From a virus: a stretch of DNA of 64,000 bases. The stretch is taken from IMG/VR virus record IMGVR_UViG_3300027129_000004, positions 1-64,000 of that record. One strand, given 5' to 3'. The translations under genes were made by a program, and so were the position numbers. Within the stretch, counting starts at the first letter, position 1, and each line of letters opens with the position of its first letter. Positions 37,558-45,620 of this stretch are shown here, piece by piece. The notes beneath the pieces were generated by a model that worked only from the letters and a program-made list of their open reading frames with translations, did not search any database and was not told the DNA's origin.

Positions 37558-38034
37558 ATGGACTACTTAAAAATTGAACCAAATCAAACTATTCTTGTTC
37601 TAAACGCATCCTATGAACCAATTAACTTTACTAATTGGAAAAGAGCAATCGTGCTGCTTATGAAGAACAAAGCACAAGCACTTGGTAAGAGAGTCATTCG
37701 ACTGGTCAATTACATTAAGTTGCCCTACGAGAAACTAATGCAAAATAGACCATCACGAGCAATGATTTATAAACGTGATGGTCATAAGTGTCAGTATTGT
37801 GGTTCGACTAAAGAACTAACTATTGACCACATCATCCCACGTTCTCGTGGTGGTGAAGATACTTGGGAAAATCTTACTGTTGCTTGTATGCCTTGCAACT
37901 CTAAAAAAAGTGATAAACTTCTTGAAGAAACTAATTTGTCTCTTCGCACTATTCCAAAAAAACCACTGAATAAGATGCTATTTGCTCTCGATAGAGCAAA
38001 TGACCCAGAGTGGAATGAATACTCTTATGCCTAA
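37558..38034 (+). CDS. HNH endonuclease
   Basis: 158 residues. CQYCGSTKELTIDHIIPRSRGG then WENLTVACMPCNSKKS: the ββα HNH core with two CxxC zinc pairs, as in McrA-like and cyanobacterial HNH proteins. The N-terminal VLNASYEPINFTNWKRAIVLL is the usual partner region in this cyanobacterial subfamily. It lacks the 5' hairpin element of the other endonucleases, so it is probably not mobile in the same way. Confidence 0.88.
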   Translation: MDYLKIEPNQTILVLNASYEPINFTNWKRAIVLLMKNKAQALGKRVIRLVNYIKLPYEKLMQNRPSRAMIYKRDGHKCQYCGSTKELTIDHIIPRSRGGEDTWENLTVACMPCNSKKSDKLLEETNLSLRTIPKKPLNKMLFALDRANDPEWNEYSYA

Positions 38035-38191
38035 ACTCAATAATGAGTTTTATACTGTAGAATATGAGTTTATGGGGAAGAGAAAGTTTGCTTGTTATTT
38101 TCAACTTGAATCCGCACAGGAAGCAATGATGAAAATGATTAAGAAAGGAATGGTTGTTAATGGATTAGAAACCAAGACTCTCAAAAAATAG
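38027..38191 (+). CDS. Small hypothetical protein
   Basis: 54 residues: NEFYTVEYEFMGKRKFACYFQ then a helix. Overlaps the HNH gene by 8 bases; ATG 38015 is an alternative start. Confidence 0.65.
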   Translation: MPKLNNEFYTVEYEFMGKRKFACYFQLESAQEAMMKMIKKGMVVNGLETKTLKK

Positions 38192-38195
38192 TCAG

Positions 38196-38255
38196 TGTGC
38201 CACTTGTAGCACTGTCCCTAACACCTCTCCAAACCCCCTGGAGGGGTGTTATACT
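38196..38255 (+). promoter_or_regulatory. Promoter cassette
   Basis: TGTGCCACTTGTAGCACTG, hairpin CCCCC/GGGGT, TATACT at 38250-38255. Confidence 0.55.
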
Positions 38256-38278
38256 ATGGAGACAAGCAAAGGGGAGGG

Positions 38279-38401
38279 ATGACTCCAAATTGGCAGCACA
38301 ACTCAGGAAAAAATAAGAATACTAAAGGTTCTTGTAAGGGGAAACTCAAAGCAAGAAAACAAGCATTGCAGCACATCAAACGCAAACTCAAAGTAATCTG
38401 A
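38279..38401 (+). CDS. Very small basic protein
   Basis: 40 residues, about one quarter Lys/Arg (KNKNTKGSCKGKLKARKQA). Strong ribosome site AAAGGGGAGGG. Confidence 0.65.
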   Translation: MTPNWQHNSGKNKNTKGSCKGKLKARKQALQHIKRKLKVI

Positions 38402-38574
38402 TGACTTATCAAAATCTTCTGGAGATTCTTCAGACTCTCACTCTGGAGCAGTTGAAGATGGATGTGTCAATTTATGACATTAGTTATGATGAGTTTTGTC
38501 CAATGCACAAATTTCATTTTGCAGATAACACTGTAGATGTGCTTGACCCTGACCACCCTTACCTTTCTTTCTGA
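38401..38574 (+). CDS. Small hypothetical protein
   Basis: 57 residues: TYQNLLEILQTLTLEQLKMDVSIYD then ...VDVLDPDHPYLSF, a pattern seen in phage proteins that start 'YxxLLxxLqxLspeQL'. TGATG overlap with the previous gene. Confidence 0.75.
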   Translation: MTYQNLLEILQTLTLEQLKMDVSIYDISYDEFCPMHKFHFADNTVDVLDPDHPYLSF

Positions 38575-38576
38575 TT

Positions 38577-38708
38577 ATGAACTCTAAAACTATTACTTAC
38601 ATCTTTCTTGCTTTTATTGCTGTTCTTGGATGGAACTCATTTGCAATTCAACGTGATGAGAAAATGTTTGATGCTTATGATAAAGCAGTAGTAATTAAAA
38701 AATTGTAA
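38577..38708 (+). CDS. Small membrane protein
   Basis: 43 residues with one N-terminal membrane helix (YIFLAFIAVLGW). Confidence 0.65.
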   Translation: MNSKTITYIFLAFIAVLGWNSFAIQRDEKMFDAYDKAVVIKKL

Positions 38709-38749
38709 TTTGAAGTGAGTATAAATTAAAGAAATTATTTAATTTATAG

Positions 38750-38980
38750 ATGCCACTTCATTACAAACCCAAAGTTGATGATTATGTCAGGTGGAAAAAT
38801 CTAGAGGGATGGATTTATTTCAAAGATGATGCGTATGTTTCTATTGAGATTGCAGTAAAAGATAAAGTCTGCAATAAAGGTTCATTTCATAAGAAAGACC
38901 ATCTTCTTGTATTGTGTTATTATGAACAATGGAATAATCTTGAGTATGTAAAGACAAGGCAATCGAAATATGAGGGGTAA
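38750..38980 (+). CDS. Small hypothetical protein
   Basis: 76 residues: YKPKVDDYVRWKNLEGWIYFKDDAYVSIEI, a small beta-barrel pattern similar to phage proteins of unknown role. Confidence 0.75.
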   Translation: MPLHYKPKVDDYVRWKNLEGWIYFKDDAYVSIEIAVKDKVCNKGSFHKKDHLLVLCYYEQWNNLEYVKTRQSKYEG

Positions 38981-38992
38981 GATTGATACCGA

Positions 38993-39051
38993 TGTGCCAC
39001 CTGTAGCACTGGCACAGTAAATGAGCACAGACCCCCCTGATGCCCTACAAT
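38993..39051 (+). promoter_or_regulatory. Promoter cassette, inverted-repeat type
   Basis: TGTGCCAC...TGGCACA, GAGCACAGACCCC, TACAAT at 39046-39051. Confidence 0.65.
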
Positions 39052-39077
39052 ACAGGGACACAAGCAAAGGAGACCAC

Positions 39078-39326
39078 TTGGCAGACCTCGATACTATCTT
39101 TAACTACACCACCTCTCGTTGGGATTGGCATGAAGGTAATGTCAATCAAATGTGGATTCAAGAGATTGAAGAATCTCCTGATTTTTATCGTTATATTGCG
39201 GTTGCTTACAATCCTCGTAAGAATGTGAGCACAGTAGTATCTGAACCTCGTTGCTATGCTGACACCTTGAAATGGGTTCGTATGTATTGTGGTAATTTCT
39301 GTATTCTTCCTGAGTATTGCTATTGA
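39078..39326 (+). CDS. Hypothetical protein (TTG start)
   Basis: 82 residues: DLDTIFNYTTSRWDWHEGNVNQMWIQ. The frame is open back to ATG 39021, but that ATG lies upstream of the -10 box; TTG 39078 has AAGGAG at correct spacing. Confidence 0.7.
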   Translation: MADLDTIFNYTTSRWDWHEGNVNQMWIQEIEESPDFYRYIAVAYNPRKNVSTVVSEPRCYADTLKWVRMYCGNFCILPEYCY

Positions 39327-39328
39327 TT

Positions 39329-39490
39329 ATGCTTTACAACATTACAGTTAAGTTTAAGGATGGAACTGTCGAGACGTTTCAACGCAGAAGCAACATCAAA
39401 CCCATCAACAGTGTAAAACTCACCGATAAGATTGCTAACGAAATCTTTCCACGAGAGTGGAAAGAAATCTCTTCCAAACCTGTTTATTGA
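39329..39490 (+). CDS. Small hypothetical protein
   Basis: 53 residues: YNITVKFKDGTVETFQRRSNIKP, beta-rich then helical. Confidence 0.65.
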   Translation: MLYNITVKFKDGTVETFQRRSNIKPINSVKLTDKIANEIFPREWKEISSKPVY

Positions 39491-39492
39491 TT

Positions 39493-39750
39493 ATGTCTTT
39501 CACCACTATCACTCTTGAAAAGTTTCACGAACTCCTGGCAGATGCTTATGCTGTCTGCGTGAATGACACTCTATACTTTGTGGGGTATGATACGGACGAC
39601 AATCCTTACATTTCCGACAATGATGGGGATGATTATGTTGACCTCTCCACTGTAGATGGTGACATTGAAGTTCACAAAAACTATGTGTTCTTTTATGTGA
39701 ACGGTGAAGCAATGCAAATGGTCTTTCTCAACATCAAAAAACTTTCTTGA
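39493..39750 (+). CDS. Hypothetical protein
   Basis: 85 residues, acidic; DTDDNPYISDNDGDD is a dense Asp stretch. Confidence 0.7.
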   Translation: MSFTTITLEKFHELLADAYAVCVNDTLYFVGYDTDDNPYISDNDGDDYVDLSTVDGDIEVHKNYVFFYVNGEAMQMVFLNIKKLS

Positions 39751-39752
39751 TT

Positions 39753-40133
39753 ATGTCTTTCACCTTTCCTCGTCTGTCTGCTGGTATCTACGAAGTTCAG
39801 AAGGATTCTAACACTGTTGGATTCATTCGTAAAGCATCTGCTGCTAAGTGGATTATTGTTGATGTTGTAGACACTCCTCAACAAGTCACAAAGACTCTCA
39901 AAGAAGCAAAGGATGCTTGTGTCAATCTAATCATCTTTGATGTGGTTGACAAGACCCCTGAACCTGAGTATAATGACTCTGTAGGGGTTGATAAGGTGAA
40001 TACTGAACTTAATAAGGTTCTTGAGGGTTCTTTGCACTGCTATAAGCAGATTCCTGGAACTGATGAGTTTAAGGAAGTTTCTCCTGTTGAGTTTGGGTTT
40101 GCTGAACCTACTCTTGAACCAATTTTGTTCTGA
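39753..40133 (+). CDS. Hypothetical protein
   Basis: 126 residues: FTFPRLSAGIYEVQKDSNTVGFI and a C-terminal acidic region. Like its upstream neighbour it starts MSFT, suggesting junction reuse. TGATG overlap with the next. Confidence 0.7.
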   Translation: MSFTFPRLSAGIYEVQKDSNTVGFIRKASAAKWIIVDVVDTPQQVTKTLKEAKDACVNLIIFDVVDKTPEPEYNDSVGVDKVNTELNKVLEGSLHCYKQIPGTDEFKEVSPVEFGFAEPTLEPILF

Positions 40134-40309
40134 TGTTTAAGTTTATTTTACATAAATTGTTTAATCAAAGAAAAATGCACGATTCTACTCTTGACCTGTT
40201 TTGTAATCACGAGTCTGCTGAGTATGCAGATGAGTATGCAATGGAGATTGAACGTAAAGCAGCAGAACTAGAAGTGACTGTTGATTATTATATGGCCGAG
40301 TTTATGTGA
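40133..40309 (+). CDS. Small hypothetical protein
   Basis: 58 residues: basic N-terminal helix and an acidic helical end (AEYADEYAMEIERKAAELEV). Confidence 0.65.
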   Translation: MFKFILHKLFNQRKMHDSTLDLFCNHESAEYADEYAMEIERKAAELEVTVDYYMAEFM

Positions 40310-40313
40310 CCTC

Positions 40314-40372
40314 TGTGCCACTTGTGGAACCGTCCAGCACTCTTCCCGAACGCACGGGAGGGGTGCTATAAT
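40314..40372 (+). promoter_or_regulatory. Promoter cassette
   Basis: TGTGCCACTTGTGG, TATAAT at 40367-40372; start codon 30 bases later. Confidence 0.6.
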
Positions 40373-40402
40373 GTATGAATACAAACGTTACTTGACTTAT
40401 TG

Positions 40403-41638
40403 ATGCTGACTCTTCTTCCTTATCAACAACGTGCTCTGAAAGCAGTTCAGAACTCCATTAAAGGTTCTGTGTATATTCCTACTGGTGGTGGGAAAACTGT
40501 TGTGATGATGGAAGATGCTCGTCAGAGGATTCTTAACGCACTGGAACCAATGACATTTGTTGTTGTTGCTCCTCGTATTCTGCTTGCAAATCAACTTTGT
40601 TCTGAGTTTGAAGCATATCTCAAGGACCAGAATGTTGCTTATATGCACGTTCACAGTGGTGAAACTCATCATCAATCCTCTACACGTCCAGCAGACATTG
40701 CAGAATACAATGACACTGCAATCGGAAGTGGCAAGCATCAGTTTATCTTCACCACTTACAATTCGATTGGTCGGGTGAATGAGTCTGATATTGAAATTGA
40801 TGTTGTGTATTTTGATGAAGCACATCATTGCGTGAAACCATCTAACTTTGTGGGTATTGCTCATACTTCATCAGTTGCAGATAATGCTTATTTCTTCACT
40901 GCAACTCCGAAGTTCAATAACAGTATGGAGTCTATGAATAATACTGATGTTTATGGCAACAACATCATCAGTATTCCTGCACAAGAACTGATTGATGCTG
41001 GTAGTATTATTCCTCCCAAAGTTGTGCCTTATGAAGCACAAACCATTCGCACTAAAGAAAATGCTGCATTTGTAGATGCAGAGAACATTGTAGGTATCCT
41101 GTCAGAGATTTCTGATTGTGATGCACCTAAAGTTCTTGTTGCTGCTCCTAGCACCAAAGTAATCTGGGCAATGTTTACTGAGAGTGATTTGCTTCAACAA
41201 CTCAATGATATGGGTTATACGATTATGCATATCACTTCTAAGCACGGTGCTTATATTGACAAACAGAAAGTGTCTCGTGAAGTCTTCTTTGAGAAGATGA
41301 ATGAGTTTGGTGCAGACCCAGAAAAGAAGTTCATTGTGTTTCACTACAGCATCTTGTCTGAGGGTATGAACGTGCAGGGATTGACTGATTGCATTATGCT
41401 TCGCAATCTTCCATTGATTGAAATGGCACAGACTGTTGGACGGGTTATCCGTATGCACGGTGATGACCGTAAAGCAATCGCAGATGGTAAGATGAAAGCA
41501 GGAGAGTTTGCTTTCTACAAGAAACCATTTGGCACTATCACGATTCCTGTTAATAACAACTATGGTGATAAGATTGCAAAGCAACTTCAAAATGTTGTGG
41601 ATACTATCTTTGTGAAAGGTGAAGTTCTTGGTGTATAA
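40403..41638 (+). CDS. DEAH-box superfamily 2 helicase
   Basis: About 411 residues. Motifs in order: Q-type start LLPYQQRAL, motif I PTGGGKT (near 26-32), Ia VVVAPRILLANQL, motif II DEAH (near 139), III FTATPK, IV-V region IVFHYSILSEGMNVQG, VI QTVGRVIRMHG. This is a complete SF2 core of the type I restriction/RecG/UvsW branch without extra domains. Likely remodels DNA or RNA during phage replication or repair; related single-domain helicases are common in cyanophages. Confidence 0.92.
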   Translation: MLTLLPYQQRALKAVQNSIKGSVYIPTGGGKTVVMMEDARQRILNALEPMTFVVVAPRILLANQLCSEFEAYLKDQNVAYMHVHSGETHHQSSTRPADIAEYNDTAIGSGKHQFIFTTYNSIGRVNESDIEIDVVYFDEAHHCVKPSNFVGIAHTSSVADNAYFFTATPKFNNSMESMNNTDVYGNNIISIPAQELIDAGSIIPPKVVPYEAQTIRTKENAAFVDAENIVGILSEISDCDAPKVLVAAPSTKVIWAMFTESDLLQQLNDMGYTIMHITSKHGAYIDKQKVSREVFFEKMNEFGADPEKKFIVFHYSILSEGMNVQGLTDCIMLRNLPLIEMAQTVGRVIRMHGDDRKAIADGKMKAGEFAFYKKPFGTITIPVNNNYGDKIAKQLQNVVDTIFVKGEVLGV

Positions 41639-41665
41639 ATTATATTATGTGTCCCACATAGAATT

Positions 41666-41830
41666 ATGCCATTTACAAAGAAATTTCCACAGTCAGGAGA
41701 AACAACCCATATTCGGGTTCCGAAATGTTATGCTGAACTCATTGAAGAACTGATGGTAACGTTAGATGAACGATTTGATGTAGATAAGGGCAAACATCTA
41801 CTGAAGAAGTTCATACACAACTTAACGTGA
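41666..41830 (+). CDS. Small protein, possible ribbon-helix-helix type
   Basis: 54 residues: GETTHIRVPKCYAELIEELMVTLDERF...LKKFI. A beta strand with IRVP then two helices is the layout of ribbon-helix-helix DNA-binding proteins; the 49992 product has the same plan. Confidence 0.65.
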   Translation: MPFTKKFPQSGETTHIRVPKCYAELIEELMVTLDERFDVDKGKHLLKKFIHNLT

Positions 41831-41844
41831 GTCCAATGATATCC

Positions 41845-41902
41845 TGTGCCACCTGTAGCACTGGCACAGTAAATGAGCACATACCCCTAAATGTGTTATA
41901 GT
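41845..41902 (+). promoter_or_regulatory. Promoter cassette, inverted-repeat type
   Basis: TGTGCCACCTGTAGCACTGGCACA, GAGCACATACCCC, TATAGT at 41897-41902. Confidence 0.6.
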
Positions 41903-41928
41903 AGTTCTATGGTTGAGGAAGACCTTCA

Positions 41929-42093
41929 ATGACTTACACCCCACATCTTTCTAAGATTCCTTATTTGATGATTCCAGAAAACAGAGTGAATCTTGCATTC
42001 AACTGGTATCAACGAGATAGGAGTCATCCACAAAACTTTCCTGCTTATTCTTATTGGATTCAACAATGCACAAATGATGGGAGTGATTACTGA
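41929..42093 (+). CDS. Small hypothetical protein
   Basis: 54 residues, aromatic (NLAFNWYQRDRSHPQNFPAY). TGATG overlap with the next gene. Confidence 0.65.
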   Translation: MTYTPHLSKIPYLMIPENRVNLAFNWYQRDRSHPQNFPAYSYWIQQCTNDGSDY

Positions 42094-42275
42094 TGGAAAT
42101 GCTTGATACTGTTCTGACTATTGAGGAAGTTTTGACTGATAAACAATTGCTTGCTCTGCAAGACATTCTTTGCCATTACAAAGAGTTTCAGGAAGAACTT
42201 TACAACTATCCTGAACCTGATACTCTCTTCACTAAGACTCAACAAGAACTGTTTGACATCTTTAACATCAAATGA
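42093..42275 (+). CDS. Small acidic helical protein
   Basis: 60 residues: TIEEVLTDKQLLALQDILCHYKEF. No family recognised. Confidence 0.7.
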   Translation: MEMLDTVLTIEEVLTDKQLLALQDILCHYKEFQEELYNYPEPDTLFTKTQQELFDIFNIK

Positions 42276-42478
42276 CTTCTATTTCTTTTACCTCTGGTGA
42301 GTTGTTGGATATTATGTCCGTACTTGAAGAGAAAGAAAATGCTCTTCAACTTGCAGAGAATTATCAACTCTCTGCTTATTATATGCACCTTGGGGGTCAA
42401 TTCCAACGGATTTATGATAAACTGCAGGAGTTTGTTCCTGAGAACCGAGTTGCCAATCTTGTCCTTGCTGTGAATTGA
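42272..42478 (+). CDS. Small helical protein
   Basis: 68 residues: SGELLDIMSVLEEKENALQ. Coupled to both neighbours. Confidence 0.7.
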   Translation: MTSISFTSGELLDIMSVLEEKENALQLAENYQLSAYYMHLGGQFQRIYDKLQEFVPENRVANLVLAVN

Positions 42479-42747
42479 TGACTATGGAAACACACAGTCT
42501 GATTATTCTTTCTACTGCACACCTACATCCATTGGAAGCAGCAAAGATTGATGAATTTTCTTATGTTGGAAACAAAGAATGTGCTCTTGTTTCCACTGTT
42601 TCAGAGATGAGGGATTTCTATTATCAGGGTGGATTGGTTTGCTTGTGCGACCTGTTGAAATTGGTGCAAGAAAAATATAATGCAAAATATGTTCTCTTTG
42701 ACCCTGATGCAGATACTACTGATGAGTTCAGGTATTATCAATGGTGA
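42478..42747 (+). CDS. Hypothetical protein
   Basis: 89 residues: HSLIILSTAHLHPLEAAKIDEF...CLCDLLKLVQEKYNAKYVLFDPD. The opening resembles DUF5983-type proteins as I remember them; tentative. Confidence 0.75.
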   Translation: MTMETHSLIILSTAHLHPLEAAKIDEFSYVGNKECALVSTVSEMRDFYYQGGLVCLCDLLKLVQEKYNAKYVLFDPDADTTDEFRYYQW

Positions 42748-42806
42748 TGTGCCAGTTGTAGCACTGGCACACTAAAAGAGCACAGAGGCACCAGATGCCT
42801 TATAAT
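42748..42806 (+). promoter_or_regulatory. Promoter cassette, inverted-repeat type
   Basis: TGTGCCAGTTGTAGCACTGGCACA, GAGCACAG, hairpin AGGCA/TGCCT, TATAAT at 42801-42806. Confidence 0.7.
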
Positions 42807-42827
42807 ACTCTCATACGAAACAAACCG

Positions 42828-42995
42828 ATGACCCTGACCGAAGCAAACAAGATATGGTCCGACTGTTACAACAGCGGCGACCTCTCACTGTGGAACAACT
42901 ATACTAACGCCCAGCGTGAGCAGGCAATCGCCACCCGAGACGCCCACTTCAACGGTCGCCAGTGGGGCATCTGGAACATCAACGATTGGGACTGA
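42828..42995 (+). CDS. Small Trp/Asn-rich protein
   Basis: 55 residues: LTEANKIWSDCYNSGDLSLWNNYTN. Its codons are clearly more GC-rich than the surroundings (for example GCC ACC CGA GAC GCC CAC), suggesting a recent outside origin. Confidence 0.7.
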   Translation: MTLTEANKIWSDCYNSGDLSLWNNYTNAQREQAIATRDAHFNGRQWGIWNINDWD

Positions 42996-43028
42996 TTGCC
43001 CTACCTGGTGGTCTGACTGGTAAGTGAT

Positions 43029-43085
43029 GGCACTCTGAAAACTGGCACAGGGCATCCTTCGGAGTGCCCTTTGATGCCTTATAAT
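43029..43085 (+). promoter_or_regulatory. Terminator-promoter cassette
   Basis: GGCACTCTGAAAACTGGCACA, hairpin GGGCATCC-TTCG-GAGTGCCC with TTTG, TATAAT at 43080-43085. Confidence 0.7.
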
Positions 43086-43110
43086 ACTCTCATACACAAA
43101 GGAACTTCAA

Positions 43111-43377
43111 ATGCTTGATGCCTTTACTGATTATCCTATTGAAAAACTTGATGATATTGAATTTGAAAAAGCACCCATTCGTAAATGCACCATTCTAACT
43201 TGGGACAGAAATAAGTATTGTGATGTCCTTGTATATTTTGTAGATGAGGATGGTGATTTGCGAGGACACATTACTAACTTCAAGCAGTGGTATTTGTATA
43301 AGAATGAAGCACGACTTGATGATGGTATTCAATTTACTGATGATGAACTGAAAACTCTTCCTTGGACTTGCCGATGA
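43111..43377 (+). CDS. MLDAFTDYPI-family protein, copy 2
   Basis: 88 residues, paralogue of 9173, with the same cassette and AAAGGAACTTC leader upstream: promoter and gene were duplicated together. Confidence 0.85.
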   Translation: MLDAFTDYPIEKLDDIEFEKAPIRKCTILTWDRNKYCDVLVYFVDEDGDLRGHITNFKQWYLYKNEARLDDGIQFTDDELKTLPWTCR

Positions 43378-43556
43378 CTGCTATTGAAATTGATGAAATG
43401 ATGAACCGAATGGAATCATTTGGTGGTTCATTTGTTGTTGCACTTGCTTATGCAATGCGAAAAGCAGACCCATCAAATAAAACTAGACTGATTCTTGCCT
43501 TTCCTGAGTATGTGAAAGAGTATGGACCAGAAAGTCAGTTTCCTGCGTATGAATGA
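43374..43556 (+). CDS. Small helical protein
   Basis: 60 residues: EIDEMMNRMESFGGSFVVALAYAMRKADPSNKTRL...FPEYVKEYG, a family I recall in many phages. Function unknown. Confidence 0.8.
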   Translation: MTAIEIDEMMNRMESFGGSFVVALAYAMRKADPSNKTRLILAFPEYVKEYGPESQFPAYE

Positions 43557-43738
43557 TGAAACCTAAGTTCCGTGCCGTATTAGAAATGGCAATAGAAGAA
43601 GGTGTAAGGTTTGGATACAATCGTGCTTTTAAGCATAATTCAGAACCACACATTGATTCTATATCTGATAGTATAGTTACAGAAATCTTTAATTCACTTG
43701 ACACTTGGTTTGATGACATCAACGACACTGAAAACTAA
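43553..43738 (+). CDS. Conserved phage protein (FRAVLEMAIEEGVRFGYNRA)
   Basis: 61 residues: FRAVLEMAIEEGVRFGYNRAFKH...FDDIND, a widespread phage hypothetical family with a conserved Arg-Ala-x-Lys-His segment. Confidence 0.8.
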   Translation: MMKPKFRAVLEMAIEEGVRFGYNRAFKHNSEPHIDSISDSIVTEIFNSLDTWFDDINDTEN

Positions 43739-43739
43739 A

Positions 43740-44147
43740 ATGAATCCTGAAATTAAACAGAAATGGGTTGATGCTCTGCTTTCTGGCAAATACGAACAAG
43801 GCAGTGGGAAACTCCGTGGTGCAAATGGTTATTGTTGCCTTGGTGTTCTGTGTGACCTTTATTCACAAGAACACGATACTCAATGGGAGTTTAGGAGTCA
43901 TGATGAAAATAGTGATGAAACTAATCCTGAACCAATGGACTATTGGTATTTCGATGGTGAGGGTGAGTTTCTGCCTAAATCTGTGATGAATTGGGCAGGA
44001 TTTTCTCTTCATAGTCCTCAAGTTCGAGTTGATGTTACTGAGGATGATGATAAAGATGATTGGTCCTATAAGGAGTATATTGCCAATCTGAACGATACGG
44101 GTTATACTTTTGAAGCACTTTCTAAACTAATCGAAGAACAATTTTAA
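43740..44147 (+). CDS. Conserved phage protein (KWVDALLSGKYEQG / YCCLGVLCDL)
   Basis: 135 residues: KWVDALLSGKYEQGSGKLRG, GYCCLGVLCDLY, and ...LNDTGYTFEALSKLIEEQF. A very common family in phages of diverse hosts; unknown function. Confidence 0.85.
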   Translation: MNPEIKQKWVDALLSGKYEQGSGKLRGANGYCCLGVLCDLYSQEHDTQWEFRSHDENSDETNPEPMDYWYFDGEGEFLPKSVMNWAGFSLHSPQVRVDVTEDDDKDDWSYKEYIANLNDTGYTFEALSKLIEEQF

Positions 44148-44329
44148 TGGAAGAAGAAAACACTCTGACACAAGGACGTATTCCTACTCACAAAAGTGTA
44201 AACGTTGCACTTTTCTTTAATGATGAGATGGATGATGGTGAAGTGAGAGACTTTATTGAACGTATGACTGAAAAGTATCATCATCCTGATGATATTGTGA
44301 AAGATTATGAATACTGGTATGATGAGTGA
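44147..44329 (+). CDS. Small acidic protein
   Basis: 60 residues; beta strand NVALFFNDEMDDGEV then an acidic helix. TAATG overlap. Confidence 0.7.
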   Translation: MEEENTLTQGRIPTHKSVNVALFFNDEMDDGEVRDFIERMTEKYHHPDDIVKDYEYWYDE

Positions 44330-44344
44330 GTCTAGTGTGAGACT

Positions 44345-44402
44345 GTGACAGTTGGGGGACTGTCCACCAAACCCCCCATTTCCCCCTCTGGGGTGCTATC
44401 AT
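44345..44402 (+). promoter_or_regulatory. Promoter cassette, diverged
   Basis: TGTGACAGTTGGGGGACTGTCCAC replaces the usual dyad (GACAGT/ACTGTC arms); TATCAT at 44397-44402. Confidence 0.5.
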
Positions 44403-44430
44403 TACAAAGTAATCGAGGTTAAGAGACCCA

Positions 44431-44826
44431 ATGCCTGCAACTGAAATGCAACTTAAAGAATCCACTGTTGATTTCATTAAGGATTTGGTTGAGCAATCCT
44501 ATTATGATGAAGATATGTATATTTTCATCGGTGAGCATGGTGAAGATACATTTGTTCAGTATTACGAAGAGTATGTTCAGTTTGGTGAATCTTATAACTA
44601 TCGTGCTGTAGATACTTTCATTGAAGAGTTTGGTATTGATAATCTCTCTTCCTTTGAAGATGCTTACCGTGGTGAATGGGAGTCTAAAGCAGATTATGCG
44701 GAAAACTTTGTAACTGATTGTTATTCTGTTGATTTCCCTGCTTTTATTGAGATTGACTGGGAAAATACCTTTGACAATCTTGATTCTGTTTATGTCAATG
44801 GTTTTGTTTTTGATACCAAATTCTGA
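44431..44826 (+). CDS. ArdA-like antirestriction protein
   Basis: 131 residues, strongly acidic. VDTFIEEFGIDNLSSFEDAY, then RGEWESKADYAENFVTDCY and FIEIDWENTFDNLDSVYVNG, reproduce the ArdA domain layout (FxxAYxGxxxSxxxFAxxxxE ... xIDWExxxxDL). ArdA proteins mimic B-form DNA with their negative surface and block type I restriction enzymes. The first 40 residues are divergent and the protein is shorter than ArdA of Tn916 (about 166 residues). Confidence 0.75.
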   Translation: MPATEMQLKESTVDFIKDLVEQSYYDEDMYIFIGEHGEDTFVQYYEEYVQFGESYNYRAVDTFIEEFGIDNLSSFEDAYRGEWESKADYAENFVTDCYSVDFPAFIEIDWENTFDNLDSVYVNGFVFDTKF

Positions 44827-44828
44827 AT

Positions 44829-45077
44829 ATGAAACTTCAATCTAACGATGGAAACATGGTGGTAGATTTCTACCCCATCAAAACACCTTTTGGTGATGTA
44901 TCTCAAGAGTGGTTCTTGAAGACTCTCACTTTTATGGGTCAAAGTCAATCCAAGAAGTTTCTCAATCGCATTGAGATGAATCTTGAGATTGAAGAATATC
45001 TCAATCACACTATTCCGTATGAAGTTGTAGACTTCAATACGATTCCACAACTTGCTAATCCTTTTATTGGTGTCTGA
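44829..45077 (+). CDS. Hypothetical protein
   Basis: 82 residues: beta-rich start (NMVVDFYPIKTPFGDVSQEW). Follows the ArdA-like gene by 2 bases. Confidence 0.7.
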   Translation: MKLQSNDGNMVVDFYPIKTPFGDVSQEWFLKTLTFMGQSQSKKFLNRIEMNLEIEEYLNHTIPYEVVDFNTIPQLANPFIGV

Positions 45078-45079
45078 CA

Positions 45080-45295
45080 ATGCTTCTGAAACTAACTGAC
45101 ATTGAGTTTGATTTTGATGATGGAGAAGAAATCTCTGGGGAACTTCCTTATGATGAACAGGTTGCAGTCACTAAATCCGTGATTGGTGAAGTCTTTGAGG
45201 TTGAGACTGAAGATGAACTTGCTGATGCAGTTTCTGACAGAACTGGTTGGTGTGTGAAATATCTTGATTATGTTGAAATCTCTGAATCTCACTGA
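45080..45295 (+). CDS. Small acidic protein
   Basis: 71 residues, very acidic (EFDFDDGEEISGELPYDEQ). Could be another DNA-mimic-like protein, but only by charge. Confidence 0.7.
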   Translation: MLLKLTDIEFDFDDGEEISGELPYDEQVAVTKSVIGEVFEVETEDELADAVSDRTGWCVKYLDYVEISESH

Positions 45296-45309
45296 GTCCA
45301 ATGATGCCC

Positions 45310-45422
45310 TGTGCCACTTCTTCTAGTGGCACACTAAAAGAGCACAGACCCCTAAATGTGGTATTCTTAAAGGGTGGAAGGGGTCACACCCACCCACAAA
45401 CGTCCAACTAACTCAAACTAAA
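45310..45422 (+). promoter_or_regulatory. Promoter cassette with leader hairpin
   Basis: Perfect dyad TGTGCCACT (45310-45318)/AGTGGCACA (45325-45333), TATTCT at 45362-45367, then leader hairpin GGGTGG...CCACCC. Confidence 0.65.
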
Positions 45423-45620
45423 ATGACTGTTGATTTCTCTCGTGATGTGATGGTTGCTATGCTCTGCCAGGGTGATACTGGCAACGACATTCTGGATATT
45501 CTGAATGTTCTTGTTCCCTATCAAACTGAACTCACTCGTGAGCAAGTTTGTGAAGACCTGGGCATTGCTGATTGTCCTGAGAATGATGATGAGATTGCCC
45601 GTGCTATGGTTGCTGCCTGA
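45423..45620 (+). CDS. Small acidic protein
   Basis: 65 residues: DVMVAMLCQGDTGNDILDILNVL; I recall similar 'GxTGxEILxxL' proteins in cyanophages. Function unknown. Confidence 0.75.
   Translation: MTVDFSRDVMVAMLCQGDTGNDILDILNVLVPYQTELTREQVCEDLGIADCPENDDEIARAMVAA

Noticed and set aside
39021-39077. ATG 39021 as the start of the 39078 gene
   Set aside because: It lies upstream of the -10 box of the local promoter; TTG 39078 has a proper ribosome site.
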